Source: Rhodosorus marinus (lineage: Eukaryota; Rhodophyta; Stylonematophyceae; Stylonematales; Stylonemataceae). From it: a DNA stretch of 64,000 nucleotides. The notes below the pieces were generated by a model, which did no database searches, was not told the DNA's origin, and worked only from the letters and a program-made list of their open reading frames with translations. Each line of letters opens with the position of its first letter. Position 1 is the first letter of the stretch. Below, piece by piece: positions 25,408 to 35,820 of this stretch. The stretch covers positions 2,083,001 through 2,147,000 of the forward strand of contig JAMWBK010000001.1 in assembly GCA_029953675.1 (NCBI GenBank). The letters are read 5' to 3'. The translations under genes and the position numbers were made by a program.

Positions 25408-26340
25408 GGTGGTTTTACTAACATAGCCGAAAGTGCTACGCAGGGCGTACATCATACAAATTGGGAACGAGGAACAAAAGCATGCAGCCAAGACTGCGGT
25501 AGCGAGCCTCTGCTAGTATGTACTAGAGTATCGCCACAAAGCGAGGCTGAACCGGCGTAGGAGGACAAGATACTTTGCTAGTAAACCACCGCCAGATACT
25601 TGGCGGGATGGTAAGTGAAACATTCGCGAATCCACTCCAAGTTTGACTTTTCAAGGTGGTGTCACAAAGGCCTTCCACGACGAAAGGCTTGAACCTTTGC
25701 GCCCTGCCGTCATCGCAGGGGAGACCGGCCACACGCGCAGCGTCATCGGCGCATCCTCTGTCGGCGAACAATAGAAATTACTGGACCTCGGCGGAGGGCA
25801 GCAGATCGAAGATAGGTACTTGACACTGGGCAAGTGACGATCATGTCGACAGAATTCCCCCCCGCCTGGCGGCTGCGTCCGAAACCAGGAGGTTTTCAGG
25901 GTGCACAGCGGTGGCCCGCGGGAGCCTAAGCCGATCCGGTAGCTCCGATTCGACTTCAACAGTTTAACCAACTCGGGTCAAACTTTCATTGATGTACTCC
26001 ATGCGCGTGTGGCGCCTCGTTCGGAGGGAATTCAGGAGTGCACACGAGCCCAGAAAGTGTGATAACAACCGTCAATACGATTCTGTAGCCTTGACAAAAG
26101 GTTGGTCGGTTGGATTGCTATAGGGCCTGGGGCAAGCCAGGTAGATTCGGACCGCAGTCCTGAACTGGAAGACGTCCAGATGCTGGCGAGGTGACGAAAG
26201 CAGGGTTGTCAACCACGGATGTGATAAGTGACCTCCTAACCCGCAACCGCGCCAGGGCCGTGGGTGGTGTGCGCGGGGAGTTCAGCAAGATCGCCGTGAT
26301 GGCCCCGGGTGAGACAACGAACGGTCCGCACTCTGCAGCG
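25408..26340 (-). pseudogene. Decayed second copy of the RLE-type retroelement
   Basis: Read on the minus strand, this region follows the 11.3-12.2 kb element step by step but with frameshifts and stops. From upstream to downstream one sees NSPRTPPTA (other copy NSPLTPPT), WLTTLLSS then LDVFQFRTAVRIYL (WLTTLPSS, LDAFQFRSAARIYL), VEVESELP, LLVSDAAARR (identical), and after a frameshift VDMIVTCPVSS (VDLAITCPVAS). Next come RFKPFVVEG (RFQPFIVES) and a non-coding tail ending near 25408. A 40-base insertion interrupts the last part. Only fragments of the finger region remain. The divergence shows that this copy is older than or separate from the first. Confidence 0.8.
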
Positions 26341-29086
26341 GGATACGGGCCGAAGGTTTCACACTGCATGCTATCCATCAAATATTTCAAGAAAAAAATT
26401 GCTCTCGAAGCGGATGTTGACAAAATGCGGGCGGAAAGCAAAGGATTGCACGCTTTTCCTAGTTGGGGCGATGGAAAGAGTTGAAGACATAAATTTTCCA
26501 GCATAGCCGAGCTGTTGTTTCTACGTTCCTGTTTAGACAAAACTTGTGTGTGACGGGGTGATGAGGCACCCAGCATGAGATTTCGAGCAGATGCGCCTGC
26601 GTTTTGATTTCGTGACGCACACGCCGTGTAGCAGCAAGATTCTCGACATCAATCACAAGCAGATATCCACTCGCGGATCCTCTCAAGTCTCGAATCGCAA
26701 GAAGGAACACAAGTTCAGGGATATCGCAAACCGGTCCCAAAGGAGTTTGATTGTTGTACCCACTAGGATTGAATGCACATTCCTCCCTTCAATAACGCAT
26801 TCAATCCTGGGTGGCTATCGGATTGGCCTTGTTGTCGATGATCTTGCTGCTAGATTTCGTATGTCCATAGTCCAGTAAACCGCGAAACGTGCTTTGTCCA
26901 TTTTTTCAGTACGGGCGGGAGAGGAGGGCGCGGATAGGATGTGGGGTTGCGCCCGAAAGATACCTCGCAATTTGAGCTTTCCTACTACATAGTCCCATAC
27001 CAGCCGTCATTGTCAAATTAGTGCAGCCCAATGAATAGCTCCCATTGAGCGACCAAGCGTCACTTTCATGCGATGGACAGGTTCTCGATAAAAGCTAATT
27101 ACGATGCCAAACTCCCAGACGAGTTAGTCATGACTTGTATAGTGATCCAGAAGGTTCAGTTTGAATCACGTCGTGCACGATCGCGCTTGCTTGTCTGTGT
27201 TTGGTGTTTTTGCATGTCCGCCCCGCGACACTTACGGAGATCCTCCACTGTGTCACGCTTTTCACGCTTTGCGTGACAGCAAATGTGAAGCACTTACAAG
27301 CACTTTCGAAAAACGACCAACGCCGAACGTCGAATGGGAGAAAACGTTGCCTCTGAACAAATCATAATCAAATTTCCAGCCTTATTTTGCGCTTCCGGGT
27401 CAGACCCTTTTCGGACAGCCTGGCAAACCCTACCTTCTTCTCAATCTTCTCGCTTGTCAACGTTATCATCCACATCAAATACTTTCCTGTCCGTGTCCCT
27501 TCAGCGACTTGCATAGTCTTTCTACCTTTGGTGTTTCCGATTCTGCACGCTCTCGGGACTTCATCGTGTCAGAGACTACGGTCAATTACTATGACTACAA
27601 AAGGTTGGTTTACGTCTGTGGTTTTGTTTGCTTATATTTGTCTCTCTGTTTCCGCCAAATTGTGCGTAGCTCTGGTAGGAACCAAATCGAATCGTAGCAA
27701 ACAAATTTGGAGATATAGCATATTCATTTTGCCAGTGCTAGTCTGTCTCCCATCTCCGCGTTGTTCTCAAATTCTGAACTTGAAAGGTATCAGCTTACAA
27801 ATAGGCAGGTAGATACATCTGCGGTTCCCGACGCGATTCCTCATAACCTTGACAGGGCTTGCGGCAACTCGATTTGTCGTCCATTCCTGAGCGGAACGTT
27901 TGGAAAACAAAGGGGCAACTCAGTCCCACTGTCACGTCCGACCAGCTGCTCCTACATCATCGAAGGCTTAATAGAGTAACAGAATGAAGAGAACTCCATT
28001 CCTCTCAGTCGTCTTCTCCGAATGCTCTCAGCCCCCGTGTCTGGGAAGCACTTTGAAACCGGATCTGTCCACACACAATGACCGCATTGCTAATCGAAGT
28101 ACGAAGCCGTAAATTCCAACGTATGCTCTAGCCGATGAATTCCAGCTCAGTACAGGCCAAGCCGCCTGCGACGCTTCTCCACAACCCCCGCTCGTAACTT
28201 TGCCATCCACAAACGCCTCCCTAAACTTGATCTGTCAACTAGCATTTTTGTGTGCTTCTAGCAGCGTAGATACCCAGAAGACAGGTGATACTGTCAAGCT
28301 CAGTATGAGCCCAGCTTCGATGCCTTTTTGCAAGCCCTGAAGTCTGTCTTTGTCAAACTCGTCCCCAACCTTGGCCGGGCATAGAACTGCACCACCAACC
28401 CAACCATTGGTGATAGATAGGCTCCAAGAAGATGACAAGCATCGACTTCATTCAACGAAGGAGCTTTCTGGTCCCTTCGTTTTTTTTGCTTTTCCGAAAT
28501 CCAGTTGCGGAAGGATCTGGAATCTTCCTTTCGTTTTGGTGAGAAAAATTTTAATGCCCATCCTTGACGAAGACGATGTACTCAGCTGCTTCGTCGTAAG
28601 GAATCAGCTTTGACCGTTCACTGCTACTATGTCCGTTGGCAAGGGTGTTCTGATGTGTAACCAGAGCGCTTGTCCAATGTCCTAGTTAGAAGTCCTGCAC
28701 GACATCTTTCAGAATTTTCTTGCTCTTCAGGACAGGAAAACAGCGCGAAGTTAATGCAAACCCTCCCACCCACCGTTGTCCATCCTCTACAAAACCATCG
28801 CGCTGGGCTGCTGGTCTGTCTACCGTTTCCAAAAAACAATTTCTGGCCTATAAATTGAGTGCACCGCTCTCAACTTTGTGGTTAAGGTCAACCGCTCATC
28901 CCTATGGTAAGATGCCGTCCAGCAAGCGGCCTGGGCGTTTCCTCCTAGAAGCTTGAACATCTAGCACGAGCGAGATAGTCGTTTCGGAAACAACGGCAAG
29001 GAGTGTTCTGGATGAGGCTGGTCTTCTCTCGATGACTAGTAGAGCCCAGTCTTGCTTGCTTCTGAGTATGCTCCTATTGTGTCCAA
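26341..29086. other. Gene-poor block
   Basis: The minus-strand sequence upstream of the decayed retroelement (26341-26740) stays open in one frame or another and may be its reverse-transcriptase part, but I see no RT motif. A 12-base inverted repeat lies at 26765-26808. Frames at 27387-27812 and 28235-28860 are unrecognised and overlap on both strands. Confidence 0.4.
26765..26808. repeat. 12-bp inverted repeat, 20-base loop
   Basis: AGGATTGAATGC at 26765-26776 and its exact reverse complement at 26797-26808. It is shorter and looser than the other hairpins in the window. Confidence 0.7.
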
Positions 29087-30044
29087 ATGAATTTTGTGAT
29101 AAGCTCTGGAAGTATCTCTGAACGAGATCGAAGAGGGAGACGAGTCTGTGCTGCAGCGAGAGAGCCCGACCCGCGCTTGAGTCGAGCGTTCGAGAGCGAG
29201 CCGGAGAAGCTACTGTCCATTAGGCAGGGAGTGAAGAAACTGAAGAATAACTTGACCAAAGCGATAAAGCTTGAGAAGTACCTCGACGCCGCCAAGTTTC
29301 GCGATGAAATTCGCGAGCTCTCCCTCCGCGAACCTTTCCTGCTCTATGAGCAGATGGAAACTGAGCTCGCGGAGGCTGAAAAGGAGGAGGATTATCAGAA
29401 GTGTATCGTATTGAGAGACTCTATGACTGAGCTGAGAGCTAGAATGCCACAGTTTCGTCTAAGTGGCTTTTGGGGAGGTAAAGATTTGCAAGGAATCATC
29501 GAACCCTGATGAGCAAGGACGGAGACTTCAGGCATACGTTGACAAAACCGATACATACTCTGTGCTTTTTGTTTCAGGAATATTTCCAGGAATAGGTTTG
29601 CAACGGATCCGTATCGATATTGAAGGGAAAACCCTAACCGCGACACAACTTCAAGGGGATAACCGGAAGCTCATCTCGGTGGTTCTGAGCACAGACAACC
29701 TGCTCGACGAGACGTCCGGGGAGAAGTTCCAAACGCTGAAGGACACGCTTCAGAAAACGTCTTACCATGACTTTATCATGCGTTTTAGGGGGGAGGCAGA
29801 GATTCTTGAAGTCGTCGGACAGCTACCCCCTCAGTTCGGGCCCGGTGGTGGGCAGCCACCGGGATCCTCACAGGATCCGAGTAGCGCCAAGGATCTTAAT
29901 CCTCCTTCAGGAGGTCAGCAGGCTCCAGAACTCCGAAAGAAGCTGATTCCAGCTCAGCTTGTGATCCTAGAGGAGAGAGCCATCGCCCTCTTATGGGAAG
30001 AGCTGAACGTCCTGGTTATCTTTGAGCCATCGCTAGAGCTCTAG
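29087..30044 (+). CDS. UVR-motif protein with FBXO31-like C-terminal domain, probably plastid
   Basis: Two exons, 29087-29477 and 29578-30044, joined over a 100-base GT-AG intron, give 285 residues. Two UVR-like helical hairpins stand in tandem: about residues 55-80 (LEKYLDAAKFRDEIREL) and about 95-117 (EEDYQKCIVLRDSMTEL). After the junction comes FWGGIFPGIGLQRIRIDIEG and ATQLQGDN, the pattern of a beta domain also seen in FBXO31 and in plastid UVR proteins of plants. Near the end a proline/glycine-rich insert precedes LWEELNVLVIF. Chloroplast EXECUTER-type proteins also carry UVR motifs, so a plastid stress or regulatory role is possible but inferred. The N terminus is short and Arg/Ala-rich; the start could be further upstream. 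RluD follows on the same strand. Confidence 0.75.
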
Positions 30045-30380
30045 CTCAAGTCCACCGGTGACTGAAACAAACAAGAAAGTAGAACTCGTGCACAGAAGGA
30101 GAACTTTAAAAGAGCGAAATGGCATTTAGGGCACCGCTGGAGATCTCCCGAGAACCGTCCATGAGCGTCAAACCAACGTCTGTCCGCCTGGCAGCTTCCA
30201 TACGCACTAATCAAAACGAGGGAACGGAACATGGAACCAGTTTGGCTCTCAATCGGCACAACGAAGAGGGTCTTCCTCGCTTTGAAGCAGCGACGGTGAT
30301 GCTTAAACTGTCCACGAAGACCTAGCCGTCACAATTCCCACTCGAAAGCGATGGTCTTCTGCGGAGCCTCCAAAGCGCTC
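30045..30380. other. Intergenic
   Basis: Gap between the UVR-protein gene and a small minus-strand frame. The 68-codon plus-strand frame 30119-30325 begins with ATG and reads like protein but matches nothing I know. Confidence 0.4.
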
Positions 30381-30599
30381 CTAAACGCCTTTCGTAAAGC
30401 TCGTAAGGGTGATATTTTCAATCTGTCTTAGCCGGCTTGTTCGAACCAGGACCCTTGGGGGCTTCCCTCCGGCCAAGCGCTTGTCGAAGTAAACGTCATC
30501 TCCGCCACGACTCTCTTGAATCGTACCCAAAGTGAGCTTACCAAAGCGGACTACGTTGGATGCTCTCTTCCTTGATCTGTTTACTTCGTCAGTGACCAT
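30381..30599 (-). CDS. Possible small protein, unrecognised (72 aa)
   Basis: A 72-residue frame with a true ATG at 30599 and a basic, protein-like composition (VRFGKLTLGTIQESRGGDDV is one stretch). It matches no family I know. It would be transcribed divergently from the RluD gene, whose ATG is 167 bases away. It could be an exon of a longer gene or chance. Confidence 0.25.
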   Translation of the reverse strand: MVTDEVNRSRKRASNVVRFGKLTLGTIQESRGGDDVYFDKRLAGGKPPRVLVRTSRLRQIENITLTSFTKGV

Positions 30600-30766
30600 C
30601 TAAGCCAATCCTGAAGGTCTCTCAGAAGCGCATTTCTTCCCCCTACACCGGCGCCCGGTTCGTCTGGTCTACCTACTTGACCTGCGAAATACGAACTGGG
30701 GGGTTGTGATGAGTAGGGAAGGGAGGGGGGCTTAGCGAACCGTATCGATCAAATGGATCTTCTGAT

Positions 30767-32301
30767 ATGATCTGCTTCCTCAACGCTCTGAGCGTATGCT
30801 CTAGATCGATATATGGACTGCGGTCCTGTCCATTACTCGCCAGAAAGCAGATCGCGAGGTTCTCTGTGGTGGATAGCTCGGGCGCGGTCGATGGGGACGC
30901 AGGCGATGAAGAAGGCGTGGAGAGCGACTTCTTCGAAATCTCTGAGCAAGAAGCTGACTTAAGGCTGGACAAGGTTAGGGTCACCAGGGCAAGGCTCGCA
31001 AGAAAGAAAAAAGCTTTTGTTTTCTCACTGATAAACTTTCCTCAGGTCCTGACGAACCGGTACAACGGATTCTCCAGAAACTACTTTGGAGAACTTATTA
31101 CTTCGAAAAAAGTGACCGTTGATGGCGACGTGTTGGTGAAAAAGGCGGCGAAGCTCAAGGAAGGTTCTAAAGTTGAAGTCACCTTCACAGAAACCAACGA
31201 CCCTTCCGTCATTGTACCATCCGATATCCCTATAAACATCATCTATGAGGACGAACACATCCTCGTGCTCAACAAGGACGCCGGAATGGTAGTCCATCCA
31301 GCTCCAGGTAAGCAGATCTCGTTCATTAGCCCCGAGAGCATTGTGGCAATGGGCTCATCGGCCTTTTCCAACTCTCGACTTTTGTCTTAAACAGGCAACT
31401 GGGATGGTACTCTGGTAAACGCTCTGGCTTTTCGTTATAAGGAACACTTCCTGGAGGGTCATGCGAATGAAATGCGCCCTGGTATAGTTCACAGACTGGA
31501 CCAAGGCACGTCTGGCGTAAGCATATAGCAGTGAATCCACCGATCGATCAAGTCCTTGCGTTTGTCAGCGAAATCTAAGATATGGTTGTAACCGCCCGCC
31601 CCGTTATTCTTCCAAGGTTATCATCGTTGCAAGGACTCCTGCGGCTACTCGGAATCTTCAGGACCAATTTCGCTTCAGAACGGTAAAGAAGAACTACCTC
31701 GCGGTGACTTGTAGGAATCCGTTCAGCAGAGGAACCGTCTCGATGAGGGTCAACCAGCCGATCGGAAGACATTCCACCCGTCGCACGGAGATGGCCATCG
31801 TCTCCGAGGAGTAAGAGAATAAATAGCCGGGTTTTCCCCTTTTCGTTGTGTGTGTGAGAGAGAGAGGCGTGGACTGAATTCAGATGTGCGAATCGCTTTC
31901 TTTTCAGGAACGGCGGAAGAACGTCTTCAACTGTATTCTACCACATTGCCTCGGACACAAGCGATATGACTTCCTTGCTTCAGGTCGCGCTTGAGACGGG
32001 CAGAACGCACCAGATCAGAGTCCACCTGAAGCACTTGAGAGCTCCCGTTCTAGGTGACGAGGTCTACGGCTACGAGACTTTCAACACGAGGGTTAGGAAA
32101 CACGTAAAAAGGCCGCTGCTGCACGCTTTTAGGCTTGAGGTTGACCACCCGATTACCGGAGAGCGGCTTCTCTTTCAGGCCAAACCTCCAAGCGATGTTG
32201 TGAGGGTCATTGAAGAGTCCATTCTGCCGGACTTCAGCTCCAACCTCAATGAATACCTGGCCATTGAGTCGACCACGGAGAAAATTATTAAGGACGGGTG
32301 A
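30767..32301 (+). CDS. RluD-type RNA pseudouridine synthase, organellar
   Basis: Isomerises uridine to pseudouridine in rRNA or tRNA. Five exons (30767-30973, 31046-31307, 31395-31516, 31617-31810, 31908-32301) give 392 residues. The first 60 residues look like a targeting peptide followed by an acidic linker. Next comes an S4-like RNA-binding segment (RLDKVLTNRYNGFSRNYFG). The catalytic signature RPGIVHRLDQGTSG follows, with the nucleophile Asp near residue 192, and finally ETGRTHQIRVHLKHLRAPVLGDEVYG. Most homologues read HRLDKDTSG, so the QG pair is unusual, but the Asp is kept. Intron 1 is 72 bases and lacks stops, so its retention would add 24 residues between R-L-D-K and V-L-T. A plastid or mitochondrial site is inferred from the leader. 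Confidence 0.88.
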
Positions 32302-32653
32302 AAGCGGATGCAGAGATGCACGTGTATGGGAAAGAAGGGTTTTCAGACAAACACTATATCCAGAACCCAGGAGATTCCTCTAGCGGGGACTCTATGCCCA
32401 CAGTCGATGCCATCCCTAACCCCCCGACGAGGGGTTTGAGGGAACATTGCTTCAAGGGTGGCCTAAACATATTCCATTCTGGTGTTGACCTCGGTCCACG
32501 GCTACTAGACTTCAACGTGAGGGTTCGGAAAAGAAAATTGTCCCACACCAACAACGAAGCATATTCGTGCATTACCAATGAGACGAACAGCTCAACCGCC
32601 GGACTCCCAGTCGGCTACTGAACCCGCCAATCGCAGGGTATGGAAGAAAGTCG

Positions 32654-32783
32654 TTTAAGTGTCATAATGAAGTGACTGTAATCTAGTCATTATGATTTAT
32701 CAGTTGTTCCAATTAATTTCTAGAATATCTATATTAGTCAATTTCTTATTAGAAGCTGATTGAACTCATATCGGACACTTAAA
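32654..32783. mobile_element. MITE-like element, TIR TTTAAGTGTC
   Basis: 130 bases bounded by TTTAAGTGTC (32654-32663) and its exact reverse complement (32774-32783). The interior is AT-rich and non-coding, with an inner inverted pair around TCATAATGA/TCATTATGA. No clear target-site duplication is visible. Similar ends occur at 51288-51388. Confidence 0.6.
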
Positions 32784-33245
32784 TAGGTCTTACGGTTGCC
32801 ACACGTTTGTTTCAGATAGATGGGCTGGCACGGGTGGAGTTGCTCTTCCTCCTGACCAGGACTTGGGATTGTAGTCCGACTGAGCCGATCTGCATAGTTG
32901 CGCAGATCTTGTTCTTTCCTCTACGCCAAAGCAGATTTTAGAAAGAGAGGGCGAACCTGTTCAAGACGCAGGAGCCTTGCCATGTGGCAGTGAACGTTTC
33001 CCTGGCACGATCCGACCGACAGATACCAGGGATGCTGGACCAGACAACTAGATTCGATCTCCCGATTCTTCTTCGTACTCTTCGTACTTCAGTGAAGATC
33101 CGATAGATGATTTTGATATCTGTGCTCCTTCCTGACCAGTTTTTTGTCAAACCGGTAGTGCTTCCCATTGAGCAAGTGTTCTCGAGAGCACTCGGTCCTG
33201 GAGCTGGACGAGGAGGGAAGTGGGTTCCAAGAACAGTCTTTCAGC

Positions 33246-33287
33246 TTTTAACAAGCGATTCATTTTGGAGTGAATCGCTTGTTAAAA
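33246..33287. repeat. Perfect 17-bp inverted repeat in the aldolase leader
   Basis: The arms TTTTAACAAGCGATTCA (33246-33262) and its exact reverse complement (33271-33287) surround TTTTGGAG. The structure ends 17 bases before the proposed aldolase ATG. It would form a strong hairpin in the 5' untranslated region if transcription starts upstream. Confidence 0.92.
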
Positions 33288-33304
33288 TCCTCTGATGAGC
33301 AAAA

Positions 33305-34960
33305 ATGTACTTTGGAAGAGCAATAGGTAAGTGTCAAACTGCAAAGCGGCTTCTTGTTCGGTAGTGGAGCCTGGACCTGACGGTTTGTTTTGGTAAGGGA
33401 AAAAAAAAGGTCCTTATGAGAGCGAGCTGGTGGCCAACGCACAGCTGCTGAGTAAATCTGGAGGTGGCATCCTGGCATCCGATGAGAGCACAGGGACGAT
33501 TGGAAAACGCCTAGTCTCTGCAGGTAAGGACTGTTCTCGCCCTACGAATCGTGAGAGATTGATCTGATGTCCTGAGTTCGATGCAGGTTTGGAAAACACT
33601 GAGACCACTCGGCGGGATTTTAGGGAGCTCTTGTACACTGGAGAGGAGCTCGGCAAATACCTGAACGGGGTCATTCTCTTCCACGAAACGCTCTACCAGT
33701 CCACTCGACGCGGCGAAAGGTTTGTGGACGTGCTCACCAAGCAGGGGATCCTGGTCGGAATCAAAGTCGACAAAGGACTCAAGCCGCTTCCAAAACATCC
33801 TGAAGAGACCTACACCGAAGGTTCGCTACCAAACCCTTACCGTCCATGTCTCCATGTAGAATTTTCACCTCACTGCTCCTGCCCTGGTGTTCGCTTTAGG
33901 ACTAGATGGTTTGGAGGATCGCTGCAAAGAGTACTACAAACAAGGAGCTCGTTTCGCGAAATGGAGGACAACGCTGAAGGTATACAGTTTTTGCATCTTG
34001 TCCGTCATAAATCAGGTCATTCCCTTTGACCTTTGCAACACCGATTTTTGTGCCAAACAACTCTAGATTGATGTCGGTAAGAGCCTTCCTTCCGAGGCCT
34101 GTATTGCTGTGAATGCCGCCGGACTGGCTGACTACGCAAGCATTGCACAGAAGAGTGGGCTGGTGCCGATCGTTGAACCAGAAATACTGATTGATGGAAC
34201 TCACGGCGTCGATATTTCGGCGGTTGTTGCGGAGCACGTAATCAGCGCAGTCTACGAGCAACTCCGAGTTCGACAGGTGCTCCTTGAGGGCACCCTCCTC
34301 AAGCCAATGATGATCCTTCCTGGCTCGTCTTGGCCTGAGAAAGTAAGTCCAGAGCTCGTGGCTGCAGTCACCATCAAGGCAATGCGCAGGTGCGTCCCAG
34401 CTGCCGTACCTGGAATCATGTTCCTGTCCGGCGGGATGTCAGAGGAGCAAGCTACGGTGAACTTGAACACGATCAATATTCTGGCAAAATCGGACGAGAA
34501 GGAGCTTATCTGCCCGTGGAGTCTTTCGTTTTCGTACGGTAGAGCTCTGCAGAGTTCAGTCCTTGGTACATGGGGGTACGGACTCCGGCCTTCAGAACTA
34601 TGGCATGTGGTTGCAGGCTAAATGTTGCTTGACCTCCTCTTATGATCGTATCGCAGTGGGAAGGAGGAAACTAGAGAAGACGCAAGGACAGTGGCAGTTT
34701 CGCTTGCTCGAGCGAATTCTCTGGCTCAACAGGGACTGTACGAGGTTAGTTTTAGCGGAGAAGTTCTCCTTCCGTCATCATGATCTGCATACTACATGAT
34801 GTGCACGAGAGCCCCTTAGCACAAGGGTGCTCAGCTTGAGAACCTTGAATCGTTTGTGTTTTCCACGTAGGGACCCCACCCGACCACTCTTCAAGTTTCC
34901 AATTTGATCGAGGGCTTCCGTGGCTGGAGAGATCCGGCAGATCCGGACCACAAGATCTGA
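33305..34960 (+). CDS. Class I fructose-bisphosphate aldolase
   Basis: Cleaves fructose 1,6-bisphosphate to dihydroxyacetone phosphate and glyceraldehyde 3-phosphate in glycolysis or the Calvin cycle. Seven exons (33305-33326, 33410-33523, 33587-33820, 33900-33979, 34067-34575, 34657-34744, 34871-34960) give 378 residues, normal for the family. Active-site residues are visible: Asp32 in [10 protein letters not shown], Lys105 in GIKVDKGL, Lys144 in ARFAKWR, Glu187 and Glu189 in IVEPEI, and the Schiff-base Lys229 in LLEGTLLKP. The first exon is only 22 bases and an in-frame stop lies just before its ATG. No transit peptide is seen, so a cytosolic enzyme is likely. The C terminus ends in DHKI instead of the usual tyrosine. 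Confidence 0.92.
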
Positions 34961-35241
34961 CGATGTTTACTCTGAATTACTCTCGACGCCGATCGGTAGC
35001 TCTTGATTCATGAATCTTGCTCGGCACAAGGGAACATCACATGCTCTGGTTTACAGCCGCACCAAGCCCTTCCGCAGAGAGTTTTTGTATTTGTTACAGT
35101 TTAACTTTACTGCTGATTCAGCTTACATTTAAGTGGACTTTTGAGGTCCATTTTCAAAAAAACCGCCTTCGACAAACAAGCGTTTTGGTCTCGGAAGAAG
35201 CACACGAAAAATTTGCTTTGCTTCCAGTCTAATCCAAATTT

Positions 35242-35820
35242 CTATGAATCCACAAATTTCGTAGAGGAGTCGGTCATACTGATTCCGGAGGATACCTTGT
35301 ACTTACACACTGGACAGGTGTTTTTCCCCGCCAGGAGCCATGTATCAATACACTTCTTATGGAAGAAATGGAGGCACGGCAGAGCTCGTACAGGGGACCC
35401 GGCCTTGTATGCTTCCAAGCACACGTTACAGTTTCTCCTACATTGCTCCTCTGTCGTTGTCCATTCCGGCAGCAACGACAACTGCAAATCAGCTAGCTGC
35501 AGTACAAAATTCAAGACTGACACAGCATCTGTCTCCTCCAGCTCCGTCACCCGCACCTGATCTGTAGTATTCCACATTCTATCTACCGGACCGATGACTA
35601 TGCTATCGTTCTCCCCACTGGCGTCCGAGTCCACCGACTCCGCCAGCGCCCCGCGCCCCATTTCCAGGAAAAACCGGAGGTCGTCATTTCCGTCTTCCTC
35701 CGCAAACTCTATTCTCCGCGAGCGGTGTCCGGGCCCGAACAGGCGACCCCGAAGGCCACGCTTTGGAGGCCCAAATCGACCCCGCCGTCTCCGACGACTC
35801 CCATCAAACCAAGACAACAT
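35242..35820 (-). CDS. RING-H2 finger protein, probable E3 ubiquitin ligase
   Basis: A single-exon frame of 192 residues from an ATG at 35820 to TAG. The N terminus is very basic and Gly-rich (about 8-35), then acidic. The RING-H2 finger spans residues 131-172, with all eight ligands in C3H2C3 order: CNVC, PCLHFFHKKC and CPVC. The tryptophan that usually contacts the E2 enzyme is present in the IDTW stretch. There is no transmembrane segment. The substrate cannot be told. Upstream on the sense strand the DNA is G-rich. Confidence 0.85.
   Translation of the reverse strand: MLSWFDGSRRRRRGRFGPPKRGLRGRLFGPGHRSRRIEFAEEDGNDDLRFFLEMGRGALAESVDSDASGENDSIVIGPVDRMWNTTDQVRVTELEETDAVSVLNFVLQLADLQLSLLPEWTTTEEQCRRNCNVCLEAYKAGSPVRALPCLHFFHKKCIDTWLLAGKNTCPVCKYKVSSGISMTDSSTKFVDS

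Larger units (their letters stand above)
32302..33304. other. Intergenic with a short inverted-repeat element and aldolase leader
   Basis: Contains the MITE-like element 32654-32783 and the hairpin 33246-33287 just before the aldolase start. A 107-codon frame at 32298-32621 overlaps the end of the RluD gene and is not recognised. Confidence 0.5.

Noticed and set aside
26118-26576. 152-codon minus-strand frame as an independent gene
   Set aside because: Part of it aligns with the retroelement at 11.3 kb, so it is element remnant.
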